NCBI GenBank assembly: GCA_038561985.1
Contig: CP073276.1
Coordinates: 3,038,001-3,102,000, forward strand
DNA length: 64,000 nucleotides
Origin: Petrimonas sulfuriphila
GTDB taxonomy: Bacteria > Bacteroidota > Bacteroidia > Bacteroidales > Dysgonomonadaceae
Direction of reading: 5' to 3'
Below the pieces are notes generated by a model that saw only the letters and a program-made list of their open reading frames with translations, had not been told where the DNA came from and ran no database searches. The translations under genes were made by a program, and so were the position numbers. Position 1 is the stretch's first letter. Each line of letters starts with the position of its first letter. This document shows, in pieces, positions 9,429 through 18,507 of this stretch.

Positions 9429-10472
9429 ATGTCAAAAAAAATTCTTGTTACAGGCGGGACCGGATACATAGGTTCGCACACGGTAGTTGAGCTGCAACAA
9501 GCCGGCTATGAAGTGGTCGTTATAGATAATTTATCCAATTCAAATGCGGAGGTAATCGAGGGGATTGTCAAAATTACGGGAATACGGCCTGTTTTCGAAG
9601 AACTCGACTGTGTCGATTTTCCAGCGATGAGAGCGTTGTTCGAAAAATATCCGGGAATTGATGGTGTTGTTCATTTTGCAGCCAGCAAAGCGGTAGGTGA
9701 GTCGGTTCAAAAGCCGCTATTGTATTACCGCAACAACCTGGTATCGTTGCTCAACCTGCTGGAACTGATGCCGCAGTTTCATGTGAAAGGCATCGTTTTT
9801 TCATCGTCTTGCACGGTCTACGGTGAACCCGATAACAATCCCATCGATGAAAGTGCGCCCATAAAGCCCGCGGAATCGCCTTACGGAAACACCAAACAGA
9901 TAAACGAAGAGATAATCCGGGATTTTATTTATTCCGGTGCTCCCGTAAAAAGTATTATTTTGCGCTATTTTAACCCGATTGGTGCACATCCATCAGCTGA
10001 AATCGGCGAACTGCCTATAGGTGTCCCGCAAAACCTGGTGCCGTACATTACGCAAACCGGCATGGGAATCCGTGAACAATTAAGTGTTTTCGGCAACGAT
10101 TACAATACTCCCGACGGCTCATGCATCCGCGATTTTATTAATGTGGTTGATCTGGCCAAAGCGCACGTGACAGCCATTGAGCGAATGCTCACGGATAAAG
10201 TGGATGAAAAAGTGGAAATTTTCAATCTCGGTACGGGAAAGGGAGTATCGGTGCTGGAACTGATAGATGTTTTTGAAAAGGTTTCAGGCAAGAAGCTGAA
10301 TTACAAGATTGTAGGCCGAAGAGAAGGCGATATCGAACAAATATGGGCTAATCCCGATAAAGCAAACAACGTTCTTGGCTGGACAGCAAAGGAGACTATC
10401 GAAAATACCGTGGCATCGGCGTGGAGATGGCAGCAGCGTATAGCTTCGGAATCTCCTCATTCCCGCGTATAA
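9429..10472 (+). CDS. galE: UDP-glucose 4-epimerase
   Basis: A 347-residue extended SDR enzyme that interconverts UDP-glucose and UDP-galactose. It has the Rossmann motif GGTGYIGSHT at residue 9, VVHFAASKAVGES, the catalytic Ser in FSSSCTVYG and the YGNTK Tyr/Lys pair. ILRYFNPIGAHPSAEIGE is typical of GalE. The ATG at 9429 (MSKKILVTGG) is preferred over an in-frame ATG five codons upstream because it gives the standard N-terminus. It feeds cell-surface glycan synthesis or galactose use; there are no galK/galT neighbours. Confidence 0.95.
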   Translation: MSKKILVTGGTGYIGSHTVVELQQAGYEVVVIDNLSNSNAEVIEGIVKITGIRPVFEELDCVDFPAMRALFEKYPGIDGVVHFAASKAVGESVQKPLLYYRNNLVSLLNLLELMPQFHVKGIVFSSSCTVYGEPDNNPIDESAPIKPAESPYGNTKQINEEIIRDFIYSGAPVKSIILRYFNPIGAHPSAEIGELPIGVPQNLVPYITQTGMGIREQLSVFGNDYNTPDGSCIRDFINVVDLAKAHVTAIERMLTDKVDEKVEIFNLGTGKGVSVLELIDVFEKVSGKKLNYKIVGRREGDIEQIWANPDKANNVLGWTAKETIENTVASAWRWQQRIASESPHSRV

Positions 10473-10485
10473 ATAATTTGAAATC

Positions 10486-10520
10486 CTGCTTATTTTGCCT
10501 GCAAAAGGTAAAATAAGCAG
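10486..10520. terminator. Inverted repeat downstream of galE
   Basis: Perfect 11-bp arms CTGCTTATTTT (10486-10496) and AAAATAAGCAG (10510-10520), with inner CCT/AGG pairing that lengthens the stem. There is no T-run after it, so it may be a processing or stability hairpin rather than a classic terminator. A second inverted repeat, TTCGGTA (10533-10539) with TACCGAA (10562-10568), lies just beyond it, before the converging gene. Confidence 0.5.
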
Positions 10521-10590
10521 TAGTGCAGTCTCTTCGGTAATTTTATCTTTCGATAGCGGCGTACCGAAATTGATTCTTCTTTAGGCTTTA

Positions 10591-10809
10591 CTAGAAATAA
10601 TAGTCTACAATAAGGTAGTAATAGTGCTTGTTGTTTGGTCTTTCCTCAATTTCTATCTTGTTTTCTCGGGCCAACCAACCGATAGCCGTGTACACTTCTA
10701 TTTCCGTCAAGCCTGATTTTTCCATCAATTGAGAAACGTCCCATTTCTCACTGCTGTTCAATAAATTCCAGATGATGCCGGCGTTTGTTCCAATTGCTTT
10801 CTTGTTCAT
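10591..10809 (-). CDS. Winged helix-turn-helix protein (DUF2582-type)
   Basis: A 72-residue protein that is essentially one winged helix: IIWNLLNSSEKWDVSQLMEKSGLTEIEVYTAIGWLARENKI, then a Tyr-rich C-terminus. It matches the small DUF2582 winged-HTH family common in Bacteroidetes. It presumably binds DNA, but no target or ligand is known. It lies about 100 bp downstream of cdsA on the same strand. Confidence 0.8.
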   Translation of the reverse strand: MNKKAIGTNAGIIWNLLNSSEKWDVSQLMEKSGLTEIEVYTAIGWLARENKIEIEERPNNKHYYYLIVDYYF

Positions 10810-10905
10810 CTTATTACGTCTTAGGTGTATGACAATTATAGTTGAAACAGCAAGAGGCTACAAAAGTTCAATGGAGACAACCTATATTTTTAAAGAAAAA
10901 CGAGG

Positions 10906-11742
10906 TTAGGAAACAAGCATAATAGCGAGATAAATATAAACTGCCGGTATGGCAATAAGCAGGCTGTCGATTCGGTCGAGAATACCACCGTGTCCGGGAA
11001 TGAGGCTGCCGGAATCCTTTACTTCGTAAGTTCTTTTAATGAGTGACTCGAACAGATCCCCCAAGGTGCCGAAAAGTGCTGAAACAATGCTGAATCCTAT
11101 CCAGAAAAGCAGTGAATAATCGGTAAAGAAAGAGGAAAGAACGACAGCAGCCAAGACAGAAAATACAATTCCCCCGATGAAGCCCTCGACGGTTTTTTTG
11201 GGCGAAATCCTTTCGATAAACTTGTGTTTCCCCAAGAGGGAACCTACCACGAAAGCCGCCGTATCATTTACCCAGATAATAACGAAAATAGCCAGCACAA
11301 AAGCAAAGTAATACTCGTTGGAGAGCGTTTGATATTGATAGGACAATAACATCAGTATGGAAAGCGGCAACGTAACGTAAATTTGTCCGAAAAAGGAATA
11401 GATAATGGCGTGGAGAATATCTTTCCGGTTTATGAAAATCGCCGAAGCAAACAGGATAAGCAAATAGGTTATGGAGCTTAGGGGCAACGCAATCTTGCAA
11501 ATATTCTCCAAATAAAGATATGCCGAAAGAAAAATAAGGAAACCGGAGGCAATATTGAACGCTTTACTGATCGCATGAGAGGTGTTTTTTTCAGTCATCC
11601 GGTAAAATTCATAAAGCCCGATAACTAAAAATAGCCCGAAAACAGCGATAAAGGAGTATTTACCTCCCAGAATACCCACTAAAATAACGGCAATATAAAT
11701 AATTCCCGCTACTATCCGAGTGAACAAGTTTTTAGGGTTCAA
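10906..11742 (-). CDS. cdsA: Phosphatidate cytidylyltransferase
   Basis: A 278-residue inner-membrane enzyme that makes CDP-diacylglycerol from phosphatidic acid and CTP. It has multiple membrane helices and ends with the CdsA signature FGTLGDLFESLIKRTYEVKDSGSLIPGHGGILDRIDSLL, which carries the catalytic Asp residues. The gene starts 6 bp after the DUF5606 gene stop, so the two form an operon. It acts one step after PlsC (7223-7966). Confidence 0.95.
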   Translation of the reverse strand: MNPKNLFTRIVAGIIYIAVILVGILGGKYSFIAVFGLFLVIGLYEFYRMTEKNTSHAISKAFNIASGFLIFLSAYLYLENICKIALPLSSITYLLILFASAIFINRKDILHAIIYSFFGQIYVTLPLSILMLLSYQYQTLSNEYYFAFVLAIFVIIWVNDTAAFVVGSLLGKHKFIERISPKKTVEGFIGGIVFSVLAAVVLSSFFTDYSLLFWIGFSIVSALFGTLGDLFESLIKRTYEVKDSGSLIPGHGGILDRIDSLLIAIPAVYIYLAIMLVS

Positions 11743-11748
11743 TTGATT

Positions 11749-12198
11749 TTATTTTTCGTTGTTTTCCGGTTCGTTACCGGCAGGTCCTTCGGCATTGGCT
11801 TCCTCCACTTTTTCGAAATCGATTTTGCTGTTGATAAGAATATTATACCAGCTCAATATCTTCTTTATGTCTGAAGCGTATACTTTTTCGGTGTCATAGT
11901 TGGGCAACACCTCTCCAAAATAGCGGAAGACTTCTCCGTTGGATGACTTTGAGCCAAGAGCCGTTTTTTCTCCGTTCTCCTTTTCTTTTATTTTCTGGAA
12001 AACTTCGCGCAACGGCACATCTTCTTCGGTTGTGTAGATAGAGACATCGCTGAGGGCAACCACTTTTTCGGTCAAATAAACGGGAACTCTTTTGCCGTCG
12101 AGAAGCGATTCCACGATATTAAGGTTTTTACTGGTAGAGATAAGTTTATATAAACCCGGCTTTCCGGAAACAGACAATATCTTCTTTAGCATACTCAA
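11749..12198 (-). CDS. DUF5606 family protein
   Basis: A 149-residue soluble protein opening with LKKILSVSGKPGLYKLIS, characteristic of DUF5606, a Bacteroidetes family of unknown function. A second ATG two codons in (12192) is an equally good start. The last 20 residues are acidic and disordered (EEANAEGPAGNEPENNEK). It is co-transcribed with cdsA (6-bp gap). A -7-like TATTTTTG on the minus strand (12222-12229) lies 24 bp upstream. Confidence 0.82.
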   Translation of the reverse strand: MSMLKKILSVSGKPGLYKLISTSKNLNIVESLLDGKRVPVYLTEKVVALSDVSIYTTEEDVPLREVFQKIKEKENGEKTALGSKSSNGEVFRYFGEVLPNYDTEKVYASDIKKILSWYNILINSKIDFEKVEEANAEGPAGNEPENNEK

Positions 12199-12221
12199 AT
12201 TTTTTAGTTCAAAATAGTTTG

Positions 12222-12229
12222 CAAAAATA
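12222..12229 (-). promoter_or_regulatory. Putative -7 element of the DUF5606-cdsA operon
   Basis: On the minus strand this reads TATTTTTG, matching TAnnTTTG, with a TTG about 20 bp further upstream (12250-12252). Confidence 0.45.
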
Positions 12230-12452
12230 CACAGTCTCCGGCAATTTTACAACACAAAACGGCAATTGTTTTTTCCCGACGATGGTTATATCCGTAAAAA
12301 GATGTAATTTCGCATGTGACTGTCCAGTTCGTAAACGGTTGCCAACAATGCATGTCCGTTTAAAGATTTGACAGTGATCGTGAAAGGTGTGTAAATTCAG
12401 TAAAGAAGTACAACATTAGGCTGATTTAAGCTAACAAACAAATACAATACAA

Positions 12453-13634
12453 ATGAAGAGAGAAGTCATTTTCGCGCTCATCTGCGCTGTTTTATTCGTA
12501 ACGTGCACCAACAGAAAAACAAAAAAAGAAGATATGGATACAATGAATAAAGTCGTTGCTTCGGCAACACCAAATGATCTGTTTTTGCTTGTAGGAACTT
12601 ATACTTCAGAAGAAGGGAGCCAGGGTATTTATGTTTATAAGTTTGATACAGAAACCGGTAGATCTGACTCCCTGAGTCTGGCTGAAGCCGTAAATCCATC
12701 CTATCTTGTGGTAAGCCCTGACGAAAAATTCGTATACGCTGTAAGTGAAAATGGGGATGGGAAAAGCACCTCTGTCGCATTTGCGTTCGACAAGGAAAGA
12801 GGAGTGCTTCAGTTTTTAAATTCGAGTTATACCGAAAGTCCGGGACCGTGCTTCATAGAGATGGATAAAGCAGGCAAAAGCGTTCTTACGGCAAATTATG
12901 TGGGTGGAAGTATTTCAGTATTTAAGGTAAAAGATGACGGAACGTTGTCTTCTGCTGAAGCGGTGATTAATTTTGAGGGCTCGGGACCCGATACGACACG
13001 GCAGAAGAGCTCCCACCTGCACAGCATCCGGTTTTCTCCCGATACGAGATTCCTGTTCGCCGCCGACTTGGGAACAGATAAAATATATCGCTACAGCGCT
13101 ATAGGTTCGGTTTTCGAAGGCCAGCCGGTACTTTCCCGGGAAAGCTTGAAAGAATTTCCTGCTCCCGCCGGTTCAGGACCGCGTCATTTCGATTTTCATC
13201 CCACCGGAAAATATTTTTATCTGCTGGGTGAGTTGTCGGGGGATGTAATCGTGTATGATTACGATGAAGGAGACTTAAAAGAAAAACAAGTTATTGCTAC
13301 GGACTCAGTGGTAGGTTCACGTGGAAGTGCAGATATTCACGTTTCGCCAGATGGGAAATTTCTATATGCCTCCAACCGGCTTCAAGCCGATGGTATAGCC
13401 ATATTTTCGATTGACCCGGACGACGGAACCCTTACCAAGGCTGGTTATCAGCCGACGGGACGACATCCCCGGAATTTTGTGATCACTCCCAATGGAAAAT
13501 TCTTGCTTGTGGCTAGCCGTGATGACAATAAAATTCAAGTTTTTATCATCAACAATAAAACCGGCTCTCTCACCGATACCGGACAAGATATTTATGTCAG
13601 CAAACCGGTTTGTTTGAAGTTTGCGGCGATGTAG
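12453..13634 (+). CDS. Lactonase family beta-propeller protein (6-phosphogluconolactonase-like, Pgl type)
   Basis: A 393-residue protein with an N-terminal signal sequence and a Cys at residue 23 (LFVTCTNR), so probably a lipoprotein with a poor lipobox. The body is a seven-bladed propeller of the lactonase family: repeated NPSYLVVSPDEKFVYAVSE-type blades, GPRHFDFHPTGKYFYLLGE and HPRNFVITPNGKFLLVASRD. Cytoplasmic members hydrolyse 6-phosphogluconolactone; an exported one likely acts on another sugar lactone. The leader region has a 7-bp inverted repeat (TAAACGG 12332-12338, CCGTTTA 12356-12362). Confidence 0.85.
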   Translation: MKREVIFALICAVLFVTCTNRKTKKEDMDTMNKVVASATPNDLFLLVGTYTSEEGSQGIYVYKFDTETGRSDSLSLAEAVNPSYLVVSPDEKFVYAVSENGDGKSTSVAFAFDKERGVLQFLNSSYTESPGPCFIEMDKAGKSVLTANYVGGSISVFKVKDDGTLSSAEAVINFEGSGPDTTRQKSSHLHSIRFSPDTRFLFAADLGTDKIYRYSAIGSVFEGQPVLSRESLKEFPAPAGSGPRHFDFHPTGKYFYLLGELSGDVIVYDYDEGDLKEKQVIATDSVVGSRGSADIHVSPDGKFLYASNRLQADGIAIFSIDPDDGTLTKAGYQPTGRHPRNFVITPNGKFLLVASRDDNKIQVFIINNKTGSLTDTGQDIYVSKPVCLKFAAM

Positions 13635-13643
13635 TGCGGCGAT

Positions 13644-13690
13644 ACATCAAAAAAAACGCCGTCTTTTGTAAAGCGGCGTTTTTTTGATGT
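13644..13690. terminator. Bidirectional intrinsic terminator
   Basis: An inverted repeat with arms ACATCAAAAAAAACGCCG (13644-13661) and CGGCGTTTTTTTGATGT (13674-13690) has a GC core and T/A-runs on both sides. It separates the convergent lactonase and Spy-like genes. Confidence 0.92.
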
Positions 13691-13734
13691 AAGAAAGGGA
13701 AGTCGATAACCAAAAATTGCTGGTTTACATTTTT

Positions 13735-14166
13735 TTAGCGATTTGCCTGCGGTTTTCGCTGTCGCGGTTCGCGTAACGAATTTAATTTTTTCATTTTTTC
13801 TTTTCCGATAATACGCTCCAGTTCAGCTTGGTTTTCCTTCATTTCTTTTTCGCGTAGAGTACGCATTTCTTCACGATTTTTTTCCCGGTTTGTTGTCACT
13901 TGTTCGCGTTGTTCCCGGAACTTTGCCATTTGTTCTGCACGTTTGGCATCTTGTTTTTCCAGTAAGGCCTGTACTTTTGCGGTTTGATCGGCAGTCAGCT
14001 CCAATTGTTTCGCCATCCATTCGGCACGCTCTTTTGCCGTCATTCTCATCTCCTGACGCGTACGACTGTTGTCGTCGACTCTTTGTTTTCTTTGCCCGTT
14101 TTGTGCTGAAATCGGCAAGCCGATTGTCAGCATGGTAACTAACATGAACATTGCATACTTTTTCAT
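13735..14166 (-). CDS. Periplasmic Spy/CpxP-like protein (DUF4890-type)
   Basis: A 143-residue protein with a clear signal peptide (MKKYAMFMLVTMLTIGLPISAQ) followed by a highly charged helical body. The segment MTAKERAEWMAKQLELTADQTAKVQALLEKQ carries the LTxxQ motif of Spy/CpxP-type periplasmic chaperones. Arg, Lys, Glu and Gln dominate, predicting a long coiled coil. It is monocistronic. Any stress function is inferred from the family. Confidence 0.78.
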   Translation of the reverse strand: MKKYAMFMLVTMLTIGLPISAQNGQRKQRVDDNSRTRQEMRMTAKERAEWMAKQLELTADQTAKVQALLEKQDAKRAEQMAKFREQREQVTTNREKNREEMRTLREKEMKENQAELERIIGKEKMKKLNSLREPRQRKPQANR

Positions 14167-14581
14167 ACTTCAAATTTTTTAATGTTGATAATAGGTAGAA
14201 ATTAAAAATTTATCGTTGTTATGACGTTTAAAGGTAGTGAAATGTTTAATTCAAAACGACTGTTTAACTATAATTATATTGCCATAATAGTCGATTAATC
14301 AATTATTTAAATGGAAATATCGGTTGTTTATACAAAATAATCCATCGTTCGTCGATAAAAAAAGCCGGTTAGTCTATGGCTTCGGAAGCATTTTGTTTTT
14401 AGTTTTTTTTGGAAATAATTTTTATCTTTGTATGGATGATTAGCCTGTTGTTATTTCTTATCGAGCCTTTGGTTACTTGTTTGTTTTATCCGTTTTCATA
14501 CAGGTTAACGGATGACAATGCGGAATCCGACGGTTGAATTTTTTAAAAGTAACCGCTAGCTTTATTGCCTAAATACATTCA
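14167..14581. promoter_or_regulatory. Divergent intergenic region with a promoter for the GH43-DUF1080 gene
   Basis: 415 bp without a gene. TATCTTTG at 14423-14430 fits the -7 consensus, with a T-rich TTTTTTGG about 20 bp upstream. Initiation near 14437 would leave a leader of about 145 nt, which contains the hairpin TCCGTT/AACGGA (14489-14494 with 14507-14512). I see no known riboswitch. The part adjoining the Spy-like gene is A/T-rich without a clear element. Confidence 0.5.
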
Positions 14582-14587
14582 ATGCAA

Positions 14588-15964
14588 ATGAAAAAAACAA
14601 CCTTGCTCTTTAGCCTGTTATTGCTGTTTTTTGCGACGCTTAACGCACAAAAATCGGGGAATCCTGTTTTCCCCGGCAGGTATGCCGATCCCGAAGCGAC
14701 GGTTTTAGGTGATAAATACTGGATTTATCCTACTTTCTCGGCCCCCTACAACCAGCAGGTGTTTATGGATGCCTTTTCCTCTTCCGACCTGGTGAATTGG
14801 ACAAAGCACAGCAACATTATCGATACCGCACAGGTCAAATGGGCAAAGAGAGCTATGTGGGCTCCTGCCATTGTGGAGAAAGGCGGAAAATATTACCTTT
14901 TTTTTGCAGCCAATGATATTCAAAGTAATGAAAGCGAGGGCGGCATCGGTATTGGCGTTTCGGAGCGTCCCGAAGGTCCTTTCCGTGATTACCTGGAAAG
15001 ACCGTTAATCGATAAGTTTCATAATGGAGCAGGCCATAATTCGGTCATCAATGTGCCCGGCACAGATGAGTGGTTTATTGTATATCATCGTCGCCCACTG
15101 ACAGAAAAAGACGGAAATTCCCGCATGACCTGTATTGACAAGTTGGAGTTTGGTGCTGACGACAAGATTCTGCCGGTTGTAATGACAAATGAAGGTGTTG
15201 GCGCACGGCCGGTAAACAAAATCAATTCATTCGCCGGACAGAAGAAAACTTCACAAAAATACATTCAGTTGTTTAATGGAAAGAATTTGGAGGGATGGTA
15301 CACTTTTTTGAAAGGAAAAGGGAAAAACAGTGATCCCAACGAAGTGTTTACCGTAAAAAACGGCAATATTGTTATATCGGGCGAAGAGTTTGGTTGCATA
15401 ACTACCGATGAGGAATTTGAAAATTACAAACTGACCGTTGAGTTCAAATGGGGTGAAAGAACTTTTGCACCTCGCGTCGACCGGGCACGCGATAGCGGTA
15501 TATTGTTGCACTCTGTTGGTGAAGACGGAGGATCGGGTGGAATTTGGATGTATTCTATAGAAAGTCAGATTATCGAGGGCGGAACAGGAGATATCATTAT
15601 CGTAGGTGATGGCACAGACAACTTCTCGGCCACAACAACCGTAAAGCCCGGCGAGCTTGAAGAATCCTGCTTTTACGATCCTGAAGGAGAAGCCAGAACA
15701 TTTGTTCGCGGGAGGATCGATTGGCACAGTCGTGATCCGCAATGGGAAGATAAAAAAGATTTTCGCGGTGTAAACGATGTGGAAAGACCTGTAGGACAAT
15801 GGAACCGGATAGAATGTTATGCGATTGGAAGTGAACTTCTCATTTATTTGAACGGCAAGCTCGTGAATCGGGCTTGCAGTGTAAAACCGCAAAAAGGCAA
15901 GATACAGATTCAATCGGAAGGAGCTGAAATTTTTATTCGAAAAGTTGATCTTCAACGATTATAG
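14588..15964 (+). CDS. Secreted GH43-like / DUF1080 fusion with internal deletion in the GH43 part
   Basis: A 458-residue exported protein with signal peptide MKKTTLLFSLLLLFFATLNA. Residues about 25-215 are GH43-like: PGRYADPEATV holds the general-base Asp, followed by MWAPAIVEKGGKYYLFFAAND. The protein then jumps from PLIDKFHNGA straight to GHNSVINVPGTDEWFIVYHRR. In ordinary GH43 proteins about 100 residues separate these segments and carry the pKa-modulating Asp and the general-acid Glu. Residues about 230-458 are a DUF1080 (3-keto-disaccharide hydrolase) domain (YIQLFNGKNLEGW onward). The GH43 part is probably inactive; DUF1080 may still act or bind. An in-frame ATG two codons earlier (14582) is possible. 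Confidence 0.82.
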   Translation: MKKTTLLFSLLLLFFATLNAQKSGNPVFPGRYADPEATVLGDKYWIYPTFSAPYNQQVFMDAFSSSDLVNWTKHSNIIDTAQVKWAKRAMWAPAIVEKGGKYYLFFAANDIQSNESEGGIGIGVSERPEGPFRDYLERPLIDKFHNGAGHNSVINVPGTDEWFIVYHRRPLTEKDGNSRMTCIDKLEFGADDKILPVVMTNEGVGARPVNKINSFAGQKKTSQKYIQLFNGKNLEGWYTFLKGKGKNSDPNEVFTVKNGNIVISGEEFGCITTDEEFENYKLTVEFKWGERTFAPRVDRARDSGILLHSVGEDGGSGGIWMYSIESQIIEGGTGDIIIVGDGTDNFSATTTVKPGELEESCFYDPEGEARTFVRGRIDWHSRDPQWEDKKDFRGVNDVERPVGQWNRIECYAIGSELLIYLNGKLVNRACSVKPQKGKIQIQSEGAEIFIRKVDLQRL

Positions 15965-16004
15965 CAAATTATTGTTCTGTGTTACCTGGCAACGCCATCC
16001 GTTA

Positions 16005-16934
16005 TTAAAATATTTCCTCCCTCGGATATTTCTCTTCCAGTTTACTGAAAAAATAGGAAGCAACGGTCCCCGCCGCAAAAAGCACCAAACAGAAAAGCAG
16101 TGCTCCGGTAAAGCTAAGTCCGGCTGCAGACAATTGAGCGGGCTGGAAAGCTGGAAAGACAACTGTCGGAAAGATTGCCAGTGAAGATCCGATAACCAAA
16201 CCAAGAATAAAATGATACATTCCCGGATAATATTTTTTAAAAAGATATGCCGCAATTTTCGAGAATAGAATCACACAAAGAATAAATCCGATCACCAACG
16301 GAATAATTACCGCGAAATCGAAATCTTTGATACCGGTAGCCATTTTATCATACATCCCAAAGTAAATCAGGAAATTAGAAGGGCTTAGTCCGGGAATGAT
16401 CAATCCTAACCCCATCAGTAATCCAGATGCAAGCCAAGATAATACGTGTGGATTTACTTCGGTCAGTTGTTTTCCCCCCGCAAGCATCAACGCAAAAATT
16501 CCAAGCGCAGAGAGGATAAGGATAAAAAAATCTTTGTTCTTGCGTCCTTGTTTTCCGGCAGTTTTAAATAGCGACGGGAATGTTCCGGCAACAAAACCCA
16601 CAAACAAACAAACAAACTGAGCAGCATATTGTCCAAAAGCTTTTTCCACTACCACGGCGAAAAGCACAATTCCAACCGCAGCACCGACGGCAAAAGGCAG
16701 AAAGAACATTACATTTTTCAGGAATTTCTCTTTCAGGTTAGCGAGGAATTTTATCAGCGGATCGTACATTCCCACAATGACCGCCAGTACGCCGCCCGAT
16801 AATCCGGGAAGGATAAAACCTATTCCTACTATAATTCCCTTAATAAATCTTACAAACCAATCGGTTACAGGGTTTAGCCCGTGGAGTCTTGCTTTCGGTG
16901 AGTTTGTTTCTCTGAATGAATTATTATTGTCCAT
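16005..16934 (-). CDS. DUF368 (PopT-type) polyprenyl-phosphate transporter
   Basis: A 309-residue polytopic membrane protein. Two conserved repeats, GIGFILPGLSGGVLAVIVGMYD near residue 37 and GLGLIIPGLSPSNFLIYFGMYD near residue 177, mark DUF368. Members of this family have been shown to recycle undecaprenyl phosphate across the cytoplasmic membrane for cell-wall and surface-glycan synthesis. It lies downstream of the TlpA/YiiX pair on the same strand, with a 94-bp gap. Confidence 0.88.
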   Translation of the reverse strand: MDNNNSFRETNSPKARLHGLNPVTDWFVRFIKGIIVGIGFILPGLSGGVLAVIVGMYDPLIKFLANLKEKFLKNVMFFLPFAVGAAVGIVLFAVVVEKAFGQYAAQFVCLFVGFVAGTFPSLFKTAGKQGRKNKDFFILILSALGIFALMLAGGKQLTEVNPHVLSWLASGLLMGLGLIIPGLSPSNFLIYFGMYDKMATGIKDFDFAVIIPLVIGFILCVILFSKIAAYLFKKYYPGMYHFILGLVIGSSLAIFPTVVFPAFQPAQLSAAGLSFTGALLFCLVLFAAGTVASYFFSKLEEKYPREEIF

Positions 16935-17028
16935 CGTTTTGTTTAAAAAAACAAAAATACAACTATTTCGTTAAGTGAAACAGGTATCCCCGACTTTAAT
17001 AAACTTTTTTACCTTAACAAGACATTTT

Positions 17029-17559
17029 TCACGGTTGCAACAACGAATCTATTGTTTTATTTAATTGAGCAAATTCCTGTTCGTTGTAAAGGCGGGTTAA
17101 ATAGACTATTTTTCCGTCCTTATCTATCAGTACATTTCGTGTTACTCCGGCTTTGGCAAGTGCATACAGCCTGAAAATAGATTCGTCTTCATCCAGCGTA
17201 AGCGGATAAGTTACCTTGACTTTTTCAGCGAACTGCTGAACTTCTTCCGGAGTTTGTCCTCTGCAAACGGCAAAAAGGGTAAAGTCGGGATGCGATTTAT
17301 ATCTGAGATTAAACTCCCTTTCCATAAGCGGCATAATATCCTGACATACTTTGCACCAGCTAGCGGCAAATTGGATTAAAACTACTTTTCCGCGAAGTGA
17401 TTTCAGTGATTGTGTGTTTCCGTCCTGATAGTGTATCTGAAAATCTGGAGCCGGATCACCTACCGCAACAATAAATCCGGTATCCCGGTTGTCAGTTTCT
17501 TCCTTCACGCATCCTGTAAAAAAGCAACACAACAAGAAAAGCATAAAAGAGTATCGCAT
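17029..17559 (-). CDS. TlpA-like thioredoxin-fold lipoprotein
   Basis: A 176-residue protein with a lipoprotein signal (LLCCFFTGC, lipid-modified Cys at about residue 17) and a TlpA/AhpC-type domain: VGDPAPDFQIHYQDG, LRGKVVLIQFAASWCKVCQDI. The redox motif is CKVC. It is expected to act in the periplasm as a thiol:disulfide reductase. The gene follows the YiiX-like gene by 4 bp, so the two are co-transcribed. Confidence 0.88.
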   Translation of the reverse strand: MRYSFMLFLLCCFFTGCVKEETDNRDTGFIVAVGDPAPDFQIHYQDGNTQSLKSLRGKVVLIQFAASWCKVCQDIMPLMEREFNLRYKSHPDFTLFAVCRGQTPEEVQQFAEKVKVTYPLTLDEDESIFRLYALAKAGVTRNVLIDKDGKIVYLTRLYNEQEFAQLNKTIDSLLQP

Positions 17560-17563
17560 ACTG

Positions 17564-18226
17564 TCAATAATACTTGTGAACTATATCAATAATGGGCGAT
17601 TTCGACATATCAACGGGATTTGTCCCTGACTTTCCTTCGGGAATTTCCAGTTGCAGTCCGGCAAAGTGTTTTTCCCAATAAGCTTCAGTTTCGCCTGTCT
17701 CCTTGTTTTTGAATGTCATAGAAACAGCAGGAAAAATCGGGTTACGTAAGGAATCTAGATACGAGAAGCGAACAAGCTCGGAACAGTAATACGCATCGTT
17801 CCCTTCTTCATAGGCGTAATCATAAGGTCTACCTAGTAGATCTCCGGCGTTTTCAACGGCAAGTGGAACAATGTATTGAAATTCAGGTTTTACCCTTCCT
17901 ACTGCAATCAGGGGTCTTCCTTTTCGTTTTTCGGCTTTCTGTATGAATTCGTAAAGCAACGTCTGGATGATTCCATCCGAGGGGGTAGCTTCTATGACGT
18001 ATACGTCTTTTTTATCGAATTTTACTATGCCTACATGGGAATAAGGAACTTCTTCTTTTTGTGATGTGCTTCTTTTAATGGCACTGGTCTGTTCTGATTT
18101 GCTTTTTCCGACAATAAACAGTAAATCGCCCTCTTTTAACTCATCATAGTTATGAGTAGTGTTGCATGCCTGAAGAATAATGATTACAGACCAGGAAAGA
18201 AGGGAAAAATATTTCTTTAGAAACAT
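17564..18226 (-). CDS. YiiX/YebB-like NlpC/P60-superfamily cysteine hydrolase, lipoprotein
   Basis: A 220-residue lipoprotein (signal ending IIILQAC, Cys at about residue 21). The permuted papain-like core is visible: GDLLFIVG, catalytic His in PYSHVGIVK near residue 63 and catalytic Cys in AYYCSELVRFSY near residue 148. Relatives (DUF830/YiiX) cleave amide or ester bonds in cell-wall or lipid-linked substrates. It is the first gene of a two-gene operon with the TlpA-like protein, which might keep its active-site Cys reduced (inference). Confidence 0.82.
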   Translation of the reverse strand: MFLKKYFSLLSWSVIIILQACNTTHNYDELKEGDLLFIVGKSKSEQTSAIKRSTSQKEEVPYSHVGIVKFDKKDVYVIEATPSDGIIQTLLYEFIQKAEKRKGRPLIAVGRVKPEFQYIVPLAVENAGDLLGRPYDYAYEEGNDAYYCSELVRFSYLDSLRNPIFPAVSMTFKNKETGETEAYWEKHFAGLQLEIPEGKSGTNPVDMSKSPIIDIVHKYY

Positions 18227-18507
18227 GTTGTTTTAGAATTAGGATACAAATATAGAGCAATGTTACTTTTGCGCAAAACCTACGCAACGGATAAAAGCAA
18301 ATTATTTACAAAATCTGAATGAGTAATATTTTTTATCAGGTAATAATACAATGGGTTATATTATTTTGGGAGGTATGGTTTTTAGTTAGTTTTATCAAAA
18401 AAATACGTTGTTTATTATTGTGAGTATCCTGCACTTGTCCAGATTTCACGGTATAAGTGTAAATGGAATAAGACTTGCTTTAAGCATCATTTAACCGCCT
18501 TAAAATC

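Noticed and set aside
15251-15955. 234-codon minus-strand open frame opposite the GH43-DUF1080 gene
   Set aside because: Low-complexity translation without family motifs; it is the antisense shadow of a well-supported domain.
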